A stretch of 43,739 bases of DNA from Erysipelotrichaceae bacterium RD49 (GCA_015233825.1 JADGIS010000003.1:1-43739); one strand, 5' to 3'. Shown: positions 6,948 through 15,633, counted from the first letter of the stretch. The notes: generated by a model not told the origin, from the letters alone. Program-made: numbers and translations.

Positions 6948-9089
6948 TCAGGCAGCATTCATTCTAACGCTCGATGGCGCTGTTTTTTTGACTGGCTTAA
7001 AAATCATATAAATATACCAGACCAGTACAGCCAAGGCCACGACCGTTCCGACGCCAAATCCACCGCCGGTAGCCCACGTACCGAGCTGATAAACGATCAA
7101 AGCCACCGTATAGGCGTAAAACATCTGCCAGCCAATTGCAAACCAGGTCCATTTGCGGCTGTTCATTTCTTTGGCCAGAGTGGAAATTGCAGCCAGGCAG
7201 GGAGCATCTAACATGTTGAAAACCAAAAAGGAGAAAGCTGCAATTGCCGATGGGAAAATCTGCATGACTGCCAGCCACAGCTGTGGATCTTCGCCCGTGT
7301 CATCCAAAACATTGACCAGAACCCCCATTGTGGCCACAATCTGTTCCTTGGCAACAAAACCAGCCATTGAAGCCGCAGTTGCCTGCCAGTTGCCCCAGCC
7401 CAGCGGTGCAAAAAGCGGGGCAATCCAGCCGCCGATGACAGCCATCAAAGACTGGCTGACTTCGTCGACCATGCCAAACCCATCGGCTGTAAAGCCATAG
7501 GCCAATAAGAACCAAGTCACCACGCAGCAAGCAAACAAAATCGTTCCTGCTTTCTTGATAAAGTGCCAGCATCTCTGCCAGGTTTGACGCAGGACGTTAT
7601 TGAGTCTTGGCCAATGGTAAGCCGGCAGTTCCATGATAAAAGGTGCTGGCTCGCCCGCAAACATTTTGGTATGTTTCAAGATCAAAGCCGATAAGATAAT
7701 CGCAAAAATTCCAAACAAGTAAGTCGCCCAGGCAATCCACCAAGCATCGACTCCACCAAGAATAGCACCGGCAATCAAGGCGATGACAGGCAGCTTGGCG
7801 CCGCAAGGCATCGAAGTTGTGACGATCATCGTCATTTTGCGGTCGCGTTCTTCTTCAATCGTACGTGCAGCCATAATGCCAGGAACTCCGCAGCCCGTCG
7901 AAACCATAAAAGAAATAAATGACTTGCCAGAAAGGCCAAAGCGGCGGAAAATCCGGTCCATAATAAAGGCCACGCGGCTCATATAGCCGCAGTCTTCCAA
8001 AAAGGACAAGCACAAGAAGACAACAGCCATCTGCGGAACAAAGCCAAGCGGGGCTCCCAGGCCGCCGATAATCCCATCGACCACCAAGGAAACAACCCAG
8101 TCGGAAGCATGAACGCTTTCTAAGAAAGCTGTCATATTGGCCTGGCACCATTCAGGAACAAAGACATCGTTGACCCAGTCCGTACACATCGTTCCAATCG
8201 TTGAAATGGATAAATAGTAAACCAGGCCCATAACCAGAACAAAGATGGGCAGTGCCAGAAAACGGTTGGTGACGATCTTATCGATCCGATCGGAAATGGT
8301 TAAGGTATGAGAGCGGTTTTTCTCGTACACGCCCGCCAGCGTTTTGGCGATCCAGTTGTAACGCTGGTCCGTGATAATGCTTTCCGCATCGTCATCATAT
8401 TCTGTTTCCAATCCATCCCGCAATCCGTCGATTGTTTTCAGGCTCTCTGGCGAAAGCTTGAGTTCTGGAATAATCTTTTCATCCTTTTCAAAGACCTTAA
8501 TCGCGTACCAGCGGCTTTCTTCTGATTTTGGAAGCTGCTCTTCAATGGCATGGAGCACATTTTCCACAGGTCTTGAAAATTCGCTGACATTCGGCTTTTT
8601 TCTGCCTACCGCAGCGGCCACCGCTGCTTTGGAAACTTCATCAATTCCCTGCCCGCCGGCGGCCGACATTTCAATGACAGGACAGCCCAGGCGCTTGCTT
8701 AAGGCCGCGGCATCAATCTGGTCGTTGTTTTTTTGGACGACATCCATCATATTCAAAGCAACAACTACCGGCAAATTCAGCTCGAGCAGCTGGCTGGTCA
8801 GATATAAGTTTCTTTCCAGCGTTGAAGCATCGACCATGTTTAAAATCGCATTTGGTTTTTCGTGAATCAGGTAATTCCGGGTTACAACTTCTTCAGGGGT
8901 GTACGGAGAAAGCGAGTAAATTCCCGGCAGGTCCTGAATGATGATTTCATTCTGGCCTTTCAGCCGCCCCTCTTTTTTCTCTACCGTTACGCCCGGCCAG
9001 TTTCCAACGTATTGTTTAGATCCGGTCAGGGCGTTGAACAGAGTGGTCTTCCCGCTGTTCGGGTTACCAGCCAGCGCAATCTTGATCAT
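6948..9089 (-). CDS. feoB: ferrous iron transport protein B
   Basis: Inner-membrane Fe(II) uptake protein of 713 residues, normal for the family. The N-terminal GTPase domain shows G1 GNPNSGKT (8-15), the G2/G3 region GNWPGVTVEKK and DLPGIYSL, and G4 NMMD. A helical spacer follows, then the membrane core with two Gate regions, including GCGVPGIMAARTIEEERDRK and the FVAKEQIVATMGVL segment. The C-terminus has two further hydrophobic segments and a short basic tail. ATG 9089 has AAGGAG upstream. It is the last gene of feoA-feoA-feoB and begins 12 bases after the second FeoA stop. Metal-dependent repression through the operator at 9687-9725 is likely. Confidence 0.96.
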   Translation of the reverse strand: MIKIALAGNPNSGKTTLFNALTGSKQYVGNWPGVTVEKKEGRLKGQNEIIIQDLPGIYSLSPYTPEEVVTRNYLIHEKPNAILNMVDASTLERNLYLTSQLLELNLPVVVALNMMDVVQKNNDQIDAAALSKRLGCPVIEMSAAGGQGIDEVSKAAVAAAVGRKKPNVSEFSRPVENVLHAIEEQLPKSEESRWYAIKVFEKDEKIIPELKLSPESLKTIDGLRDGLETEYDDDAESIITDQRYNWIAKTLAGVYEKNRSHTLTISDRIDKIVTNRFLALPIFVLVMGLVYYLSISTIGTMCTDWVNDVFVPEWCQANMTAFLESVHASDWVVSLVVDGIIGGLGAPLGFVPQMAVVFLCLSFLEDCGYMSRVAFIMDRIFRRFGLSGKSFISFMVSTGCGVPGIMAARTIEEERDRKMTMIVTTSMPCGAKLPVIALIAGAILGGVDAWWIAWATYLFGIFAIILSALILKHTKMFAGEPAPFIMELPAYHWPRLNNVLRQTWQRCWHFIKKAGTILFACCVVTWFLLAYGFTADGFGMVDEVSQSLMAVIGGWIAPLFAPLGWGNWQATAASMAGFVAKEQIVATMGVLVNVLDDTGEDPQLWLAVMQIFPSAIAAFSFLVFNMLDAPCLAAISTLAKEMNSRKWTWFAIGWQMFYAYTVALIVYQLGTWATGGGFGVGTVVALAVLVWYIYMIFKPVKKTAPSSVRMNAA

Positions 9090-9101
9090 AACTTCTCCTT
9101 C

Positions 9102-9326
9102 TTAAATCTTCTCAACTTGGATTGCGTCACATTCCTGCTTGCGCAAGGTGAGCTCATACCCGCGCAGATTGATCTCCATTGGATCTCCTAGTGGAGCAAG
9201 TTTACGGACGGTCAGCTCGCAGCCTTTGGTGAGGCCCATATCCATGATCCGGCGCTTTAAAGCACCCGTGGCCGCAATTTTGGTGACTCTGGCTTGATCG
9301 CCAGGGCGCAGTTCTTTTAAAGTCAT
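9102..9326 (-). CDS. feoA: FeoA family protein (second copy)
   Basis: Small SH3-like cytoplasmic partner of FeoB, 74 residues. The family pattern LKELRPGDQARVTKI ... RRIMDMGLTKGCELTV ... PLGDPMEINLRGYELTLRK is complete. A GTG at 9329 directly precedes ATG 9326, and AAGGAAG lies upstream at a distance that suits either. It lies immediately upstream of feoB. Paired feoA genes are common in Bacillota and the two proteins may form a heteromeric partner for FeoB. Confidence 0.93.
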   Translation of the reverse strand: MTLKELRPGDQARVTKIAATGALKRRIMDMGLTKGCELTVRKLAPLGDPMEINLRGYELTLRKQECDAIQVEKI

Positions 9327-9401
9327 CACTTGTCTTCCTTTCCTGGATTCTCAGATTGAAGTCCTCGGCTTCCATCCCATCCATCCTAAAATTTCTCGTC
9401 T

Positions 9402-9426
9402 ATGACCAGATCCAGAATCTGGTCAT
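9402..9426 (-). other. hairpin between the two feoA genes
   Basis: A perfect 10-bp stem (ATGACCAGAT / ATCTGGTCAT) with a 5-base loop in the 110-base gap between the feoA genes. No T run follows, so it is not a normal terminator. It could mark an mRNA processing or stability element. The gap itself encodes nothing recognisable. Confidence 0.45.
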
Positions 9427-9439
9427 GGATCCTGCCAGA

Positions 9440-9655
9440 CTAGATCATGATTCGCTTGGCAAGATCTTTATTGAGTGCAATGCGAACGCCTTTGACTTCC
9501 ACAATGAGGCTTCCAGCAATGGATTGCTTGACTGAGATGGTCTCATTTTCAACCAGGCCAAGATTTCTTAAATGGCTTCGCACTTCATCTTTTCCAGTGA
9601 TGCGCTGGATCGTATAACTTTCACTTTCTTTAGCAAAACTTAAAGGCATAGGCAT
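9440..9655 (-). CDS. feoA: FeoA family protein (first copy)
   Basis: SH3-like FeoA-domain protein of 71 residues and the first gene of the feo operon. Visible family features are the hydrophobic-turn pattern IQRITGKDEVRSHLRNLGL and the closing KGVRIALNKDLAKRIMI. It is more diverged from classic FeoA than the second copy. ATG 9655 has a strong GGGGAGG upstream. The likely promoter region just upstream contains two iron-box-like repeats, so expression should rise when iron is scarce. Confidence 0.88.
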   Translation of the reverse strand: MPMPLSFAKESESYTIQRITGKDEVRSHLRNLGLVENETISVKQSIAGSLIVEVKGVRIALNKDLAKRIMI

Positions 9656-9686
9656 TCTATCCTCCCCGTCATTCCTGACTGTTATC

Positions 9687-9725
9687 TTAGACTAACCTCT
9701 TTTGAGTTAGGTTAGTCTAACTTAG
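9687..9725 (-). promoter_or_regulatory. DtxR/IdeR-like iron-box operator of the feo operon
   Basis: The plus strand reads TTAGGTTAGTCTAACTTAG at 9707-9725, matching 16 of 19 positions of the classic DtxR/IdeR box TTAGGTTAGCCTAACCTAA. A second, inverted half-similar site covers 9687-9698, so TTAGACTAACCT and AGGTTAGTCTAA form perfect 12-base arms around 10 bases. It lies 30-70 bases upstream of the first feoA and would let a metal-bound DtxR-family repressor block the operon. Confidence 0.7.
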
Positions 9726-9746
9726 GTATTTCAAAGTTTACGCCCG

Positions 9747-9857
9747 CTAACTCAACCCGTCAACACCGAAATTAGATTTTGCTAACTTACATTCGATTTC
9801 TTTCTTACTCATCCCATATTTTCTTATTATTTCTTTCAAGAAAAGGGGTTTCATCAC
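9747..9857 (-). CDS. possible small ORF upstream of the feo operon
   Basis: Open frame of 36 codons starting at GTG 9857 (or ATG 9854) after a perfect GGAGG at 9865-9869, encoding a basic peptide ending SKKEIECKLAKSNFGVDGLS. No family is recognised. It points the same way as feo and ends about 20 bases before the iron box. The good ribosome binding site is the only support. Confidence 0.3.
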   Translation of the reverse strand: MMKPLFLKEIIRKYGMSKKEIECKLAKSNFGVDGLS

Positions 9858-10249
9858 CACATTGCCTCCAGAATATGGCATTCTTTCATTTCTCGCTTCA
9901 GCACTTATGCTGGGTTTGGCCTTTGCTTGCAGACTCTTTCGATTTAACAATATGGACCCGGCAGTTGGGAGAGATTTTTACACGCCCTATTTTGCATTTA
10001 AGATTTTATGAAGAACAAGCTGGCTTTTTATCCCTCCGCTTCTTGTCCAGTTTGTTTTCCGCTCAGGCATTCAGCTTTTGAAAAGCCGCCTGGATGGCAA
10101 AAATAGAAATAACCCTGATCTGGCTGGTGTGTCCTTTTTCCTGGATTGATCACACGCCAAAAAAAGCCAGCGGACAGCTGACTTCAAATTCCAGTATCGT
10201 TTGCGGCAGGGATCTCATCTGGATCCCTTGTAAATGGAGATGGAATCCC
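9858..10249. other. intergenic stretch upstream of the deaminase-like gene
   Basis: No gene is supported. There are small inverted repeats such as GGGATC/GATCCC around 10209-10227 and AAATGGAG/CTCCATTT at 10232-10260, just before the proposed promoter. A 100-codon plus-strand frame here has no ribosome binding site and no protein-like pattern. Confidence 0.4.
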
Positions 10250-10279
10250 TTGCTCCATTTCCGTCACCACATTTAAAAT
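10250..10279 (+). promoter_or_regulatory. candidate promoter of the deaminase-like gene
   Basis: TTGCTC (10250-10255) and TAAAAT (10274-10279) are separated by 18 bases, about 65 bases upstream of the start codon. Confidence 0.35.
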
Positions 10280-10345
10280 GCTTAAAACCCCAGATTCAGC
10301 CTGGCTTGAATCTGTCCTCCTCTTTTGATTGAAAGGCGGTGTCTT

Positions 10346-12865
10346 ATGTCGAATTTTGGACGCTTTTATCTCGACCAGGAAAAAGATATCGTGGTCGACT
10401 TGAATATGGAAAACGATGTTCTCCACTATACGCTGCGCACTCCCAACCACCACACTGGCAATCTGATTACCAACCTGGCAAAGCTTTGTGCCCTTCCTTT
10501 ATCGTTTGACAACCAGGGACTCAAGCAGATTGCAGGAACTGTTCCAGCCTACTTGGATAGTGACAATCGCAAAGTCTATATCTTCCGGCTTGGGGGAACG
10601 AAGTGTGCCAACATCTATCCCGATGGCACAATTAAACGCAAAGCAGCCATTCCCGCAATTTCAAAAACGCTCATGTCCCAAACCAAGCACTACCAGCTCT
10701 CTTTAGAGCAAACGATCATCAAATCCTACATCTTGGAAGATCTTAAGTTTCGAACCGATCTGCATACCCACATGAATGCCAATCTCTATCCGGATACCTT
10801 GATTGCTTTAGGGATTGTTCATCAGGTCCGCTATCCGCTTTACTATGTCAAAAAGCTGGGACTGCGGCTGAATGAAAAACAAATTGAGCAGCTGGCCAAA
10901 GACCGCCAGGCAGCCAAAGAAAAGTTTAAAGACAGTCCCTTAACCGGGAAGTATCTCACCCGGAAAATTGATGACAGCACCTTCATCAACTTTGCCGATC
11001 TGATTTTGCACAATCTTGAAAATGCAGACTATAACCTGCCTAAAATCCGCGCTTCGCTGTCGATCATGAAGGATGGCCAGGCCGTCTTTACCAACTTGGA
11101 GAAAGTCTATTTGTACCGCTACATTTTTGCCAAAGGAATCCCCAGCAAGGATCCAATCGAGCTGCAGGATTCGAAGATCACCCGAATCCCGGACCGTGAA
11201 ATCCGCTCAGCTGTCTTCCAAATGCTGGAAGACGACCGAAATCCGAGCTACCAAGACTTTTCGCTTTTCCAGGACAAACTACTCTGGATTGCCCGCATGT
11301 ATCAATCCAAAGGAATTGCGCTGGCTGAAATCTCCGACACCGGACTGGTCAAAAAAGATGCTGCTCCAGACATGCTGGCGCAGATCCACCAGGCCATGCC
11401 CGCTATCTATGAGGAAACCAAGGTAAGGATCTTCTTTTTAGCCGCTTTACGCCGGATTCCACTGACCATTGTCAAAGACCAGGTCCAAAGCGCCGATTAC
11501 CAGGATAATCTGGAGACCTTGCAGGCGGTTGCCATGGATCCCTATGTCGCCGGCTCCGATATTTTAGGTGAAGAAATCAACGACATCCGTGACTTGAAGC
11601 CCGTCATTGCCCAATTGGTCAAAATTGCCAAAGACGAGCCGTCCTTTGTGATCCGAATCCATGCGGGTGAAAACGATGGGATTCGCGATAATGTTCTCAA
11701 CTCCGTACTACTGGTGGAAGAATGCCTTGCACCAGGCCAGCCGATGCCAGAGGTCCGCATTGGACACGGCTTGTATACGGCCAACCTGGCCAGTGCCCAA
11801 GGTAAAAAGCTGCTTCAAAAACTCAAGGAAGATCGCTTGACGCTGGAGTTTCAAATCACATCCAATGTGCGCTTGAACAACCTCTCCAGCCTGGCAAGCC
11901 ATCCCCTCAAATCGTATTTAAAAGCCGGTGTGCGCTGCGTACAGGGAACCGACGGCGGGGCGATCTACGGGTCCAACTCCATTGATGAACAGCTTTCCCT
12001 GGAGCGGCTGCTTAAGCTGGACCAGCACGATTTTGAAGCGATGCGCAAAGTTGAAGACCAGATCATCGAACAAGCCAGTCAAGCCTTCAAAACCAAGATG
12101 GAAAATTACCAGCAGCAGCTTCAAGGACAAAGCTGCCAAGACTTCTACAAAGAACGAATTGCCAAAGCCGATACCGGTGCGGTTTCGCTTTATTCAAAAT
12201 CCAAAACGCCATCGCTGCAGGCATTTGCCAATGAGATTGCCCCGCTGCCCCAAGATAAACTGCCCGTGATCCTCATGGGCGGATCCTTTAACGCGGATAA
12301 GCATGCGACACGGATGCGTCCAGAGGGCAAAGAGCTGATCACCAGGCTGCTTCAAACTGCCAATCCGGACTCCGTTTATTTTGTGATCGGGCACCGTTTG
12401 AAAGGCTATGAATCCTTTATAGTGGCTGAAAACCAAAAACTGGAAAAACCCTTTACGATCTTTGCCTTTGTTCCCGGTGCCATCTCTTTGGCAGACCAGG
12501 CACGCCTCAAAAGCAGCCGCCTGCCTATCCGGGTTGCCTTAGAACCAGAGGAGCTGGGCATCTATAAAAGCGTCTCCTATGAAATTTTCAAGCGCCGGCC
12601 TTCTATTTTGGTCGCCTTGGATGGCAACAGTGCCGCTTTGAATATGATTCAGGATGCCCGAAACGCGAAATACAAGTCCCTGATCCTGCTCTTTCAAAAA
12701 TGCATGGCATTTAAGGCCAAGGCCGGCACGCTTTCAGGCTACACGCAGCTGTTTGACCAGGCAGATTCTGCTTTGAAACAGATCGAACAGTTTTTAGCCA
12801 CCAACTCTCCCCACCAGCCCCCGCTGCCTGAAAAGCCTGATGATCCAAGCGGTCCACTTGATTAA
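10346..12865 (+). CDS. large adenosine/AMP deaminase-superfamily protein with extra C-terminal domain
   Basis: Protein of 839 residues, far longer than ordinary adenosine deaminase (about 340). Residues 1-130 are an unrecognised N-terminal region. The metallo-deaminase fold follows: zinc ligands HTH (H140, H142), a long insertion, HAGE (about 439-442, catalytic Glu), RIGHG (H474), SNVRLNNL and HPLKSYLKAG, then GTDGGAIYGSN (D536). Deaminases normally have TDDP here, so the second Asp, which contacts the purine, is Gly537. Residues 639-790 form a separate Rossmann-like region (VILMGGSF, VYFVIGHRLKGYE, SILVALDGNSAALNMIQDAR) resembling nucleotide-binding folds. ATG 10346 has AAAGGCGG upstream. 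It stands alone between feo and a two-component pair. Its substrate is unknown and may not be adenosine. RdrB of the RADAR defence system is another large deaminase, but no RdrA ATPase is nearby. Confidence 0.75.
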   Translation: MSNFGRFYLDQEKDIVVDLNMENDVLHYTLRTPNHHTGNLITNLAKLCALPLSFDNQGLKQIAGTVPAYLDSDNRKVYIFRLGGTKCANIYPDGTIKRKAAIPAISKTLMSQTKHYQLSLEQTIIKSYILEDLKFRTDLHTHMNANLYPDTLIALGIVHQVRYPLYYVKKLGLRLNEKQIEQLAKDRQAAKEKFKDSPLTGKYLTRKIDDSTFINFADLILHNLENADYNLPKIRASLSIMKDGQAVFTNLEKVYLYRYIFAKGIPSKDPIELQDSKITRIPDREIRSAVFQMLEDDRNPSYQDFSLFQDKLLWIARMYQSKGIALAEISDTGLVKKDAAPDMLAQIHQAMPAIYEETKVRIFFLAALRRIPLTIVKDQVQSADYQDNLETLQAVAMDPYVAGSDILGEEINDIRDLKPVIAQLVKIAKDEPSFVIRIHAGENDGIRDNVLNSVLLVEECLAPGQPMPEVRIGHGLYTANLASAQGKKLLQKLKEDRLTLEFQITSNVRLNNLSSLASHPLKSYLKAGVRCVQGTDGGAIYGSNSIDEQLSLERLLKLDQHDFEAMRKVEDQIIEQASQAFKTKMENYQQQLQGQSCQDFYKERIAKADTGAVSLYSKSKTPSLQAFANEIAPLPQDKLPVILMGGSFNADKHATRMRPEGKELITRLLQTANPDSVYFVIGHRLKGYESFIVAENQKLEKPFTIFAFVPGAISLADQARLKSSRLPIRVALEPEELGIYKSVSYEIFKRRPSILVALDGNSAALNMIQDARNAKYKSLILLFQKCMAFKAKAGTLSGYTQLFDQADSALKQIEQFLATNSPHQPPLPEKPDDPSGPLD

Positions 12866-13011
12866 AAGCGCTCGAATTGAACCCTTCAAGGGCGCCTGCT
12901 TGTTTATTCGGGTCATCTTTCTGCTTCCACATTTCAACAAACTCGCCGAACCAAACCGGATTCAAATGAATCTATCCAGGTTTCGTTCGGTTTTTCGTTT
13001 CCTTCCTGCAT

Positions 13012-13066
13012 CAAAAAAGATCTGTCCAAGAAAAGCCGCCGGCAGGCACCTTTCTTGAGCAGACCT
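13012..13066 (-). terminator. intrinsic terminator of the two-component operon
   Basis: On the minus strand AGGTCTGCTCAAGAAAG pairs with CTTTTCTTGGACAGATCT (about 17 bp with mismatches) around a GC-rich loop, followed by TTTTTTG. It lies just past the histidine kinase stop. Confidence 0.75.
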
Positions 13067-13077
13067 TCAATTTTCTT

Positions 13078-14307
13078 TTATGCAGCGCGCAAGATCACCA
13101 CAAAGGAGGTGAGTCCGTCCTTGCATTCGACTTTGATTTTGCCATGATGCGCTTCCACGATGCTTTTGGCGATCGCCAGCCCCAGTCCATACCGGCCTGA
13201 AGCCCGGTTGCGCGAGCTGTCAGCACGATAAAAGCGTTCAAAGATCCGCTCCCGCTGGTCCGGTGGAATCGGCATTCCCGTATTGGAAATCGTCATGACC
13301 ACTTCCTTATTGTGTCGACACAAAGAAGCGATAACCCGGCCATCCGAGTGCTCAATCGCATTGTCAATCAAAATCGCGATGACCTGCGTTAAGGAGGAAG
13401 CCTGGCCCATGACCTTGACATCCCCTTCAATGTGCTCGACCAGTTCCAGATGTTTTTCAAACATCGCCGCTTCCATGATCAAGCACTGCTTTTCCAAAAG
13501 ACGGCTCAAGTTGAGCGGCTCCAGCTGCAGTTCGGTCTGTTCGGAGCGGGTTAAATCGAGCAGCGAAGTAATCAAGCCATTCATGCGGCCTGCTTCTTCT
13601 TCAATATTGGCCAGCCACTTGAAATCACGATCCTGTTCCATCGCTTCGGCATTGGCCAAAATAACCGCCACCGGCGTCTTGAGTTCATGGCTGGCATCGG
13701 CGATAAACTGCTTTTGTTTTTGGAAGGTCGCTTCGATAGGAGCGATCATTTTTTTTACGACTGCTTTGCAGATCAAAAACACAAAGATCTCAAAGCCGGC
13801 CCCCAATACAACGGAACCAAACAACAGCCGGTACAGGCGCTTTTGAATCTTAATCGTATCAATCAAAACGACAGCCCGCGAAGAAGTAAACTGCCAGCAC
13901 GTGCCATCGAAATAAAGATTGCCGACGTAGTCTTCCCCCGGATGCTGGTGCTGCACAATCCAGTCTGCCTTTTCAACAATCGAGTTCACATCGGCATGAT
14001 CCAAATCCGAAGCATAGACTTGGAGTGGCACGTTGCTTTCAAAGGTGACGATGCTGACCGGATTGGAATAAATCAAGGACAGCGTATCCAGATCTGGAGC
14101 CGTATTTTTGTCTTTGGGCAGATAAGGGCCCGTTTGATCGGGGTTTGCAATCTGATTGGCTGTCTGGCCGATCGTGTTGAGGGCTTCAACCAAAAACATG
14201 CGTTCCGATTGATACTCCTGGTAATTCTGAAAGCCAATCACCACAATCACCAGCAAGGAAAAGACGCCAAACAGCATCGCCATCATGCGGCGCTTGAGTT
14301 CAATCAT
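13078..14307 (-). CDS. sensor histidine kinase
   Basis: Membrane histidine kinase of 409 residues. An N-terminal membrane helix (about 8-27) and a second one (about 160-182) flank an extracytoplasmic sensor region of about 130 residues. The dimerisation/phosphoacceptor box is FIADASHELKTPVAVI (the His in SHELKTP). The ATP-binding domain has the N box LIDNAIEHSD, an F box (ERFYRAD) and the G box GRYGLGLAIAKSIVEAHHG. It overlaps the end of the response regulator gene by 8 bases, so translation is probably coupled. The signal is unknown and no recognisable target operon lies beside it. Confidence 0.93.
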   Translation of the reverse strand: MIELKRRMMAMLFGVFSLLVIVVIGFQNYQEYQSERMFLVEALNTIGQTANQIANPDQTGPYLPKDKNTAPDLDTLSLIYSNPVSIVTFESNVPLQVYASDLDHADVNSIVEKADWIVQHQHPGEDYVGNLYFDGTCWQFTSSRAVVLIDTIKIQKRLYRLLFGSVVLGAGFEIFVFLICKAVVKKMIAPIEATFQKQKQFIADASHELKTPVAVILANAEAMEQDRDFKWLANIEEEAGRMNGLITSLLDLTRSEQTELQLEPLNLSRLLEKQCLIMEAAMFEKHLELVEHIEGDVKVMGQASSLTQVIAILIDNAIEHSDGRVIASLCRHNKEVVMTISNTGMPIPPDQRERIFERFYRADSSRNRASGRYGLGLAIAKSIVEAHHGKIKVECKDGLTSFVVILRAA

Positions 14308-14983
14308 CTTTTGCCATCACCCGATAGCCAAGACCACGCACCGACTTGATCTCGACGTTGCTCTCCAGCAAGCGCAGCTTTTTGCGGATAAACGAAAGAT
14401 AGGCCTCCAGGTTGTTGGATTCGATTTCGTTATCCCAGCCCCAGACTTTCGAGTAAATCTGGTCGCGCGTCAAAATCTGATTGGGATGGGCGAAGAAGTA
14501 TTCCAGCAGGGCATATTCTTTGCCCGTCACGGGCAGGGCATCACCAGTCGCTTTGGAGCCAAACATTCCGCTTTTTAAATCCAGGTATGTATTGCCCAGT
14601 TCCAAGCGGTCATGCTCTACCGGAGAATTTTTCTTGAGCTGAATATCTACCCTGGCCAGCAGCTCTTCCATATGAAATGGCTTGGTCATATAGTCATCCG
14701 CTCCATTTTTCAACCCTTTCAGTTTATCCGGCAGTTCGCCGCGGGCTGTTAACATGATGACCTTTGTTTCCGGGGCCAAGGCACGGATCTCTTCTAAAAT
14801 CTCAAAGCCATCTTTTTTAGGCAGCATGACATCAAGAATGACCAAATCATAAATGCCGCTGCTGGCTTTTTCAGCCCCGGTTTGTCCATCGTTGGCAATG
14901 TCCACCGTATAGGCATGATTGGAAAGCATGGCCGCAGTGGCATGGGCCAGATTGACCTCATCTTCAACAATCAATATTTTCAT
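14300..14983 (-). CDS. OmpR-family response regulator
   Basis: Response regulator of 227 residues. The receiver domain (1-115) has the acidic pair EDE at 7-9, phosphoacceptor Asp in DLVILDVMLPKKDG (about D51), Thr in VIMLTARGE and Lys in DDYMTKPFHMEELLAR. The C-terminal winged-helix domain (about 128-227) carries TGKEYALLEYFFAHPNQILT and IRKKLR ... VRGLGYRV. ATG 14983 has AGGGGG upstream. It is first in a two-gene operon with the kinase whose start it overlaps. Confidence 0.95.
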   Translation of the reverse strand: MKILIVEDEVNLAHATAAMLSNHAYTVDIANDGQTGAEKASSGIYDLVILDVMLPKKDGFEILEEIRALAPETKVIMLTARGELPDKLKGLKNGADDYMTKPFHMEELLARVDIQLKKNSPVEHDRLELGNTYLDLKSGMFGSKATGDALPVTGKEYALLEYFFAHPNQILTRDQIYSKVWGWDNEIESNNLEAYLSFIRKKLRLLESNVEIKSVRGLGYRVMAKDD

Positions 14984-15504
14984 TGTAGTACCCCCTTGTA
15001 TCCTTGTTTACGCTATTTCTCATTGATCGTCTTCCGAGACTATTGACCTTGAAAAACAGAGCTCAGTTTCTTCTCTTTTCAATTATTGCAAAACCGATCT
15101 GAGCTGCCGAAATTGAAAGCCGGCGCAGACATCTTAGCCGCATTCAGCTCTATGCAGCCCGCACACGCCTCTTATAAAAAGAGCAGTTCCACTCACGGCT
15201 TGCACTTGTCTTCCTTCATTGTATAAGAGAGCCTGAAAAGCAGATTAAAAACAGCCATTTTTTGGATCAATTTGAAAATCGTGTTTTTTAATGGCTTCAA
15301 CTTCTTTCAGGCATTAGCTGGTGCGCCAAATCTGAGATGCTTTTCGTCTTTGATGTTTGGCAACTCTACGCTCTATTTTAGAAGAAGACATCTCAAATTC
15401 TGAAGGCCTCCAAATTTGCAGCTTTCCCTATCCTCTTTATCTAAAGCATTTTTAAAGATGATTCCCCATACGAAAATAACTTTTAAAAAATTTCCTTTTC
15501 GCTC
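14984..15504. other. intergenic stretch between the two-component operon and the tRNA cluster
   Basis: No coding sequence or RNA family is recognised in these 520 bases. It must hold the promoter of the response regulator (minus strand) and it ends at the tRNA promoter. Distant complementary segments exist (AGCTCAG/CTGAGCT near 15060-15105; GAGATG/CATCTC near 15335-15395) but the loops are long and I do not call a structured RNA. Confidence 0.4.
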
Positions 15505-15533
15505 TTGCATTCATCCCGAATATTGGTTATTAT
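15505..15533 (+). promoter_or_regulatory. promoter of the tRNA cluster
   Basis: TTGCAT (15505-15510), a 17-base spacer and TATTAT (15528-15533). A start point near 15540 would give about 12 bases of leader before the first tRNA. Confidence 0.65.
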
Positions 15534-15552
15534 AGTCAAGCATTGTGGCGAT

Positions 15553-15628
15553 GGAGGCTTAGCTCAGTTGGGAGAGCGTCTGCCTTACAAGCAGAGGGTC
15601 AGCGGTTCGAGCCCGTTAGCCTCCACCA
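15553..15628 (+). tRNA. tRNA-Val (anticodon TAC)
   Basis: A 76-base cloverleaf with encoded CCA. The acceptor stem GGAGGCT pairs with AGCCTCC, the anticodon stem-loop is TCTGC-CTTACAA-GCAGA with anticodon TAC (reads GUA), and the T arm contains GGTTCGAGC. It is the first of three tRNAs in a row. Confidence 0.97.
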
Positions 15629-15633
15629 TTTAT

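Noticed and set aside
9779-10081. 100-codon plus-strand frame between feo and the deaminase-like gene
   Set aside because: No ribosome binding site, no family pattern, and it overlaps a minus-strand frame with a better start.
10346-12865. RADAR anti-phage system
   Set aside because: The deaminase-fold protein has RdrB-like size, but no RdrA-type ATPase adjoins it. The only AAA+ gene in the window is a DUF815 protein in the ilv operon.
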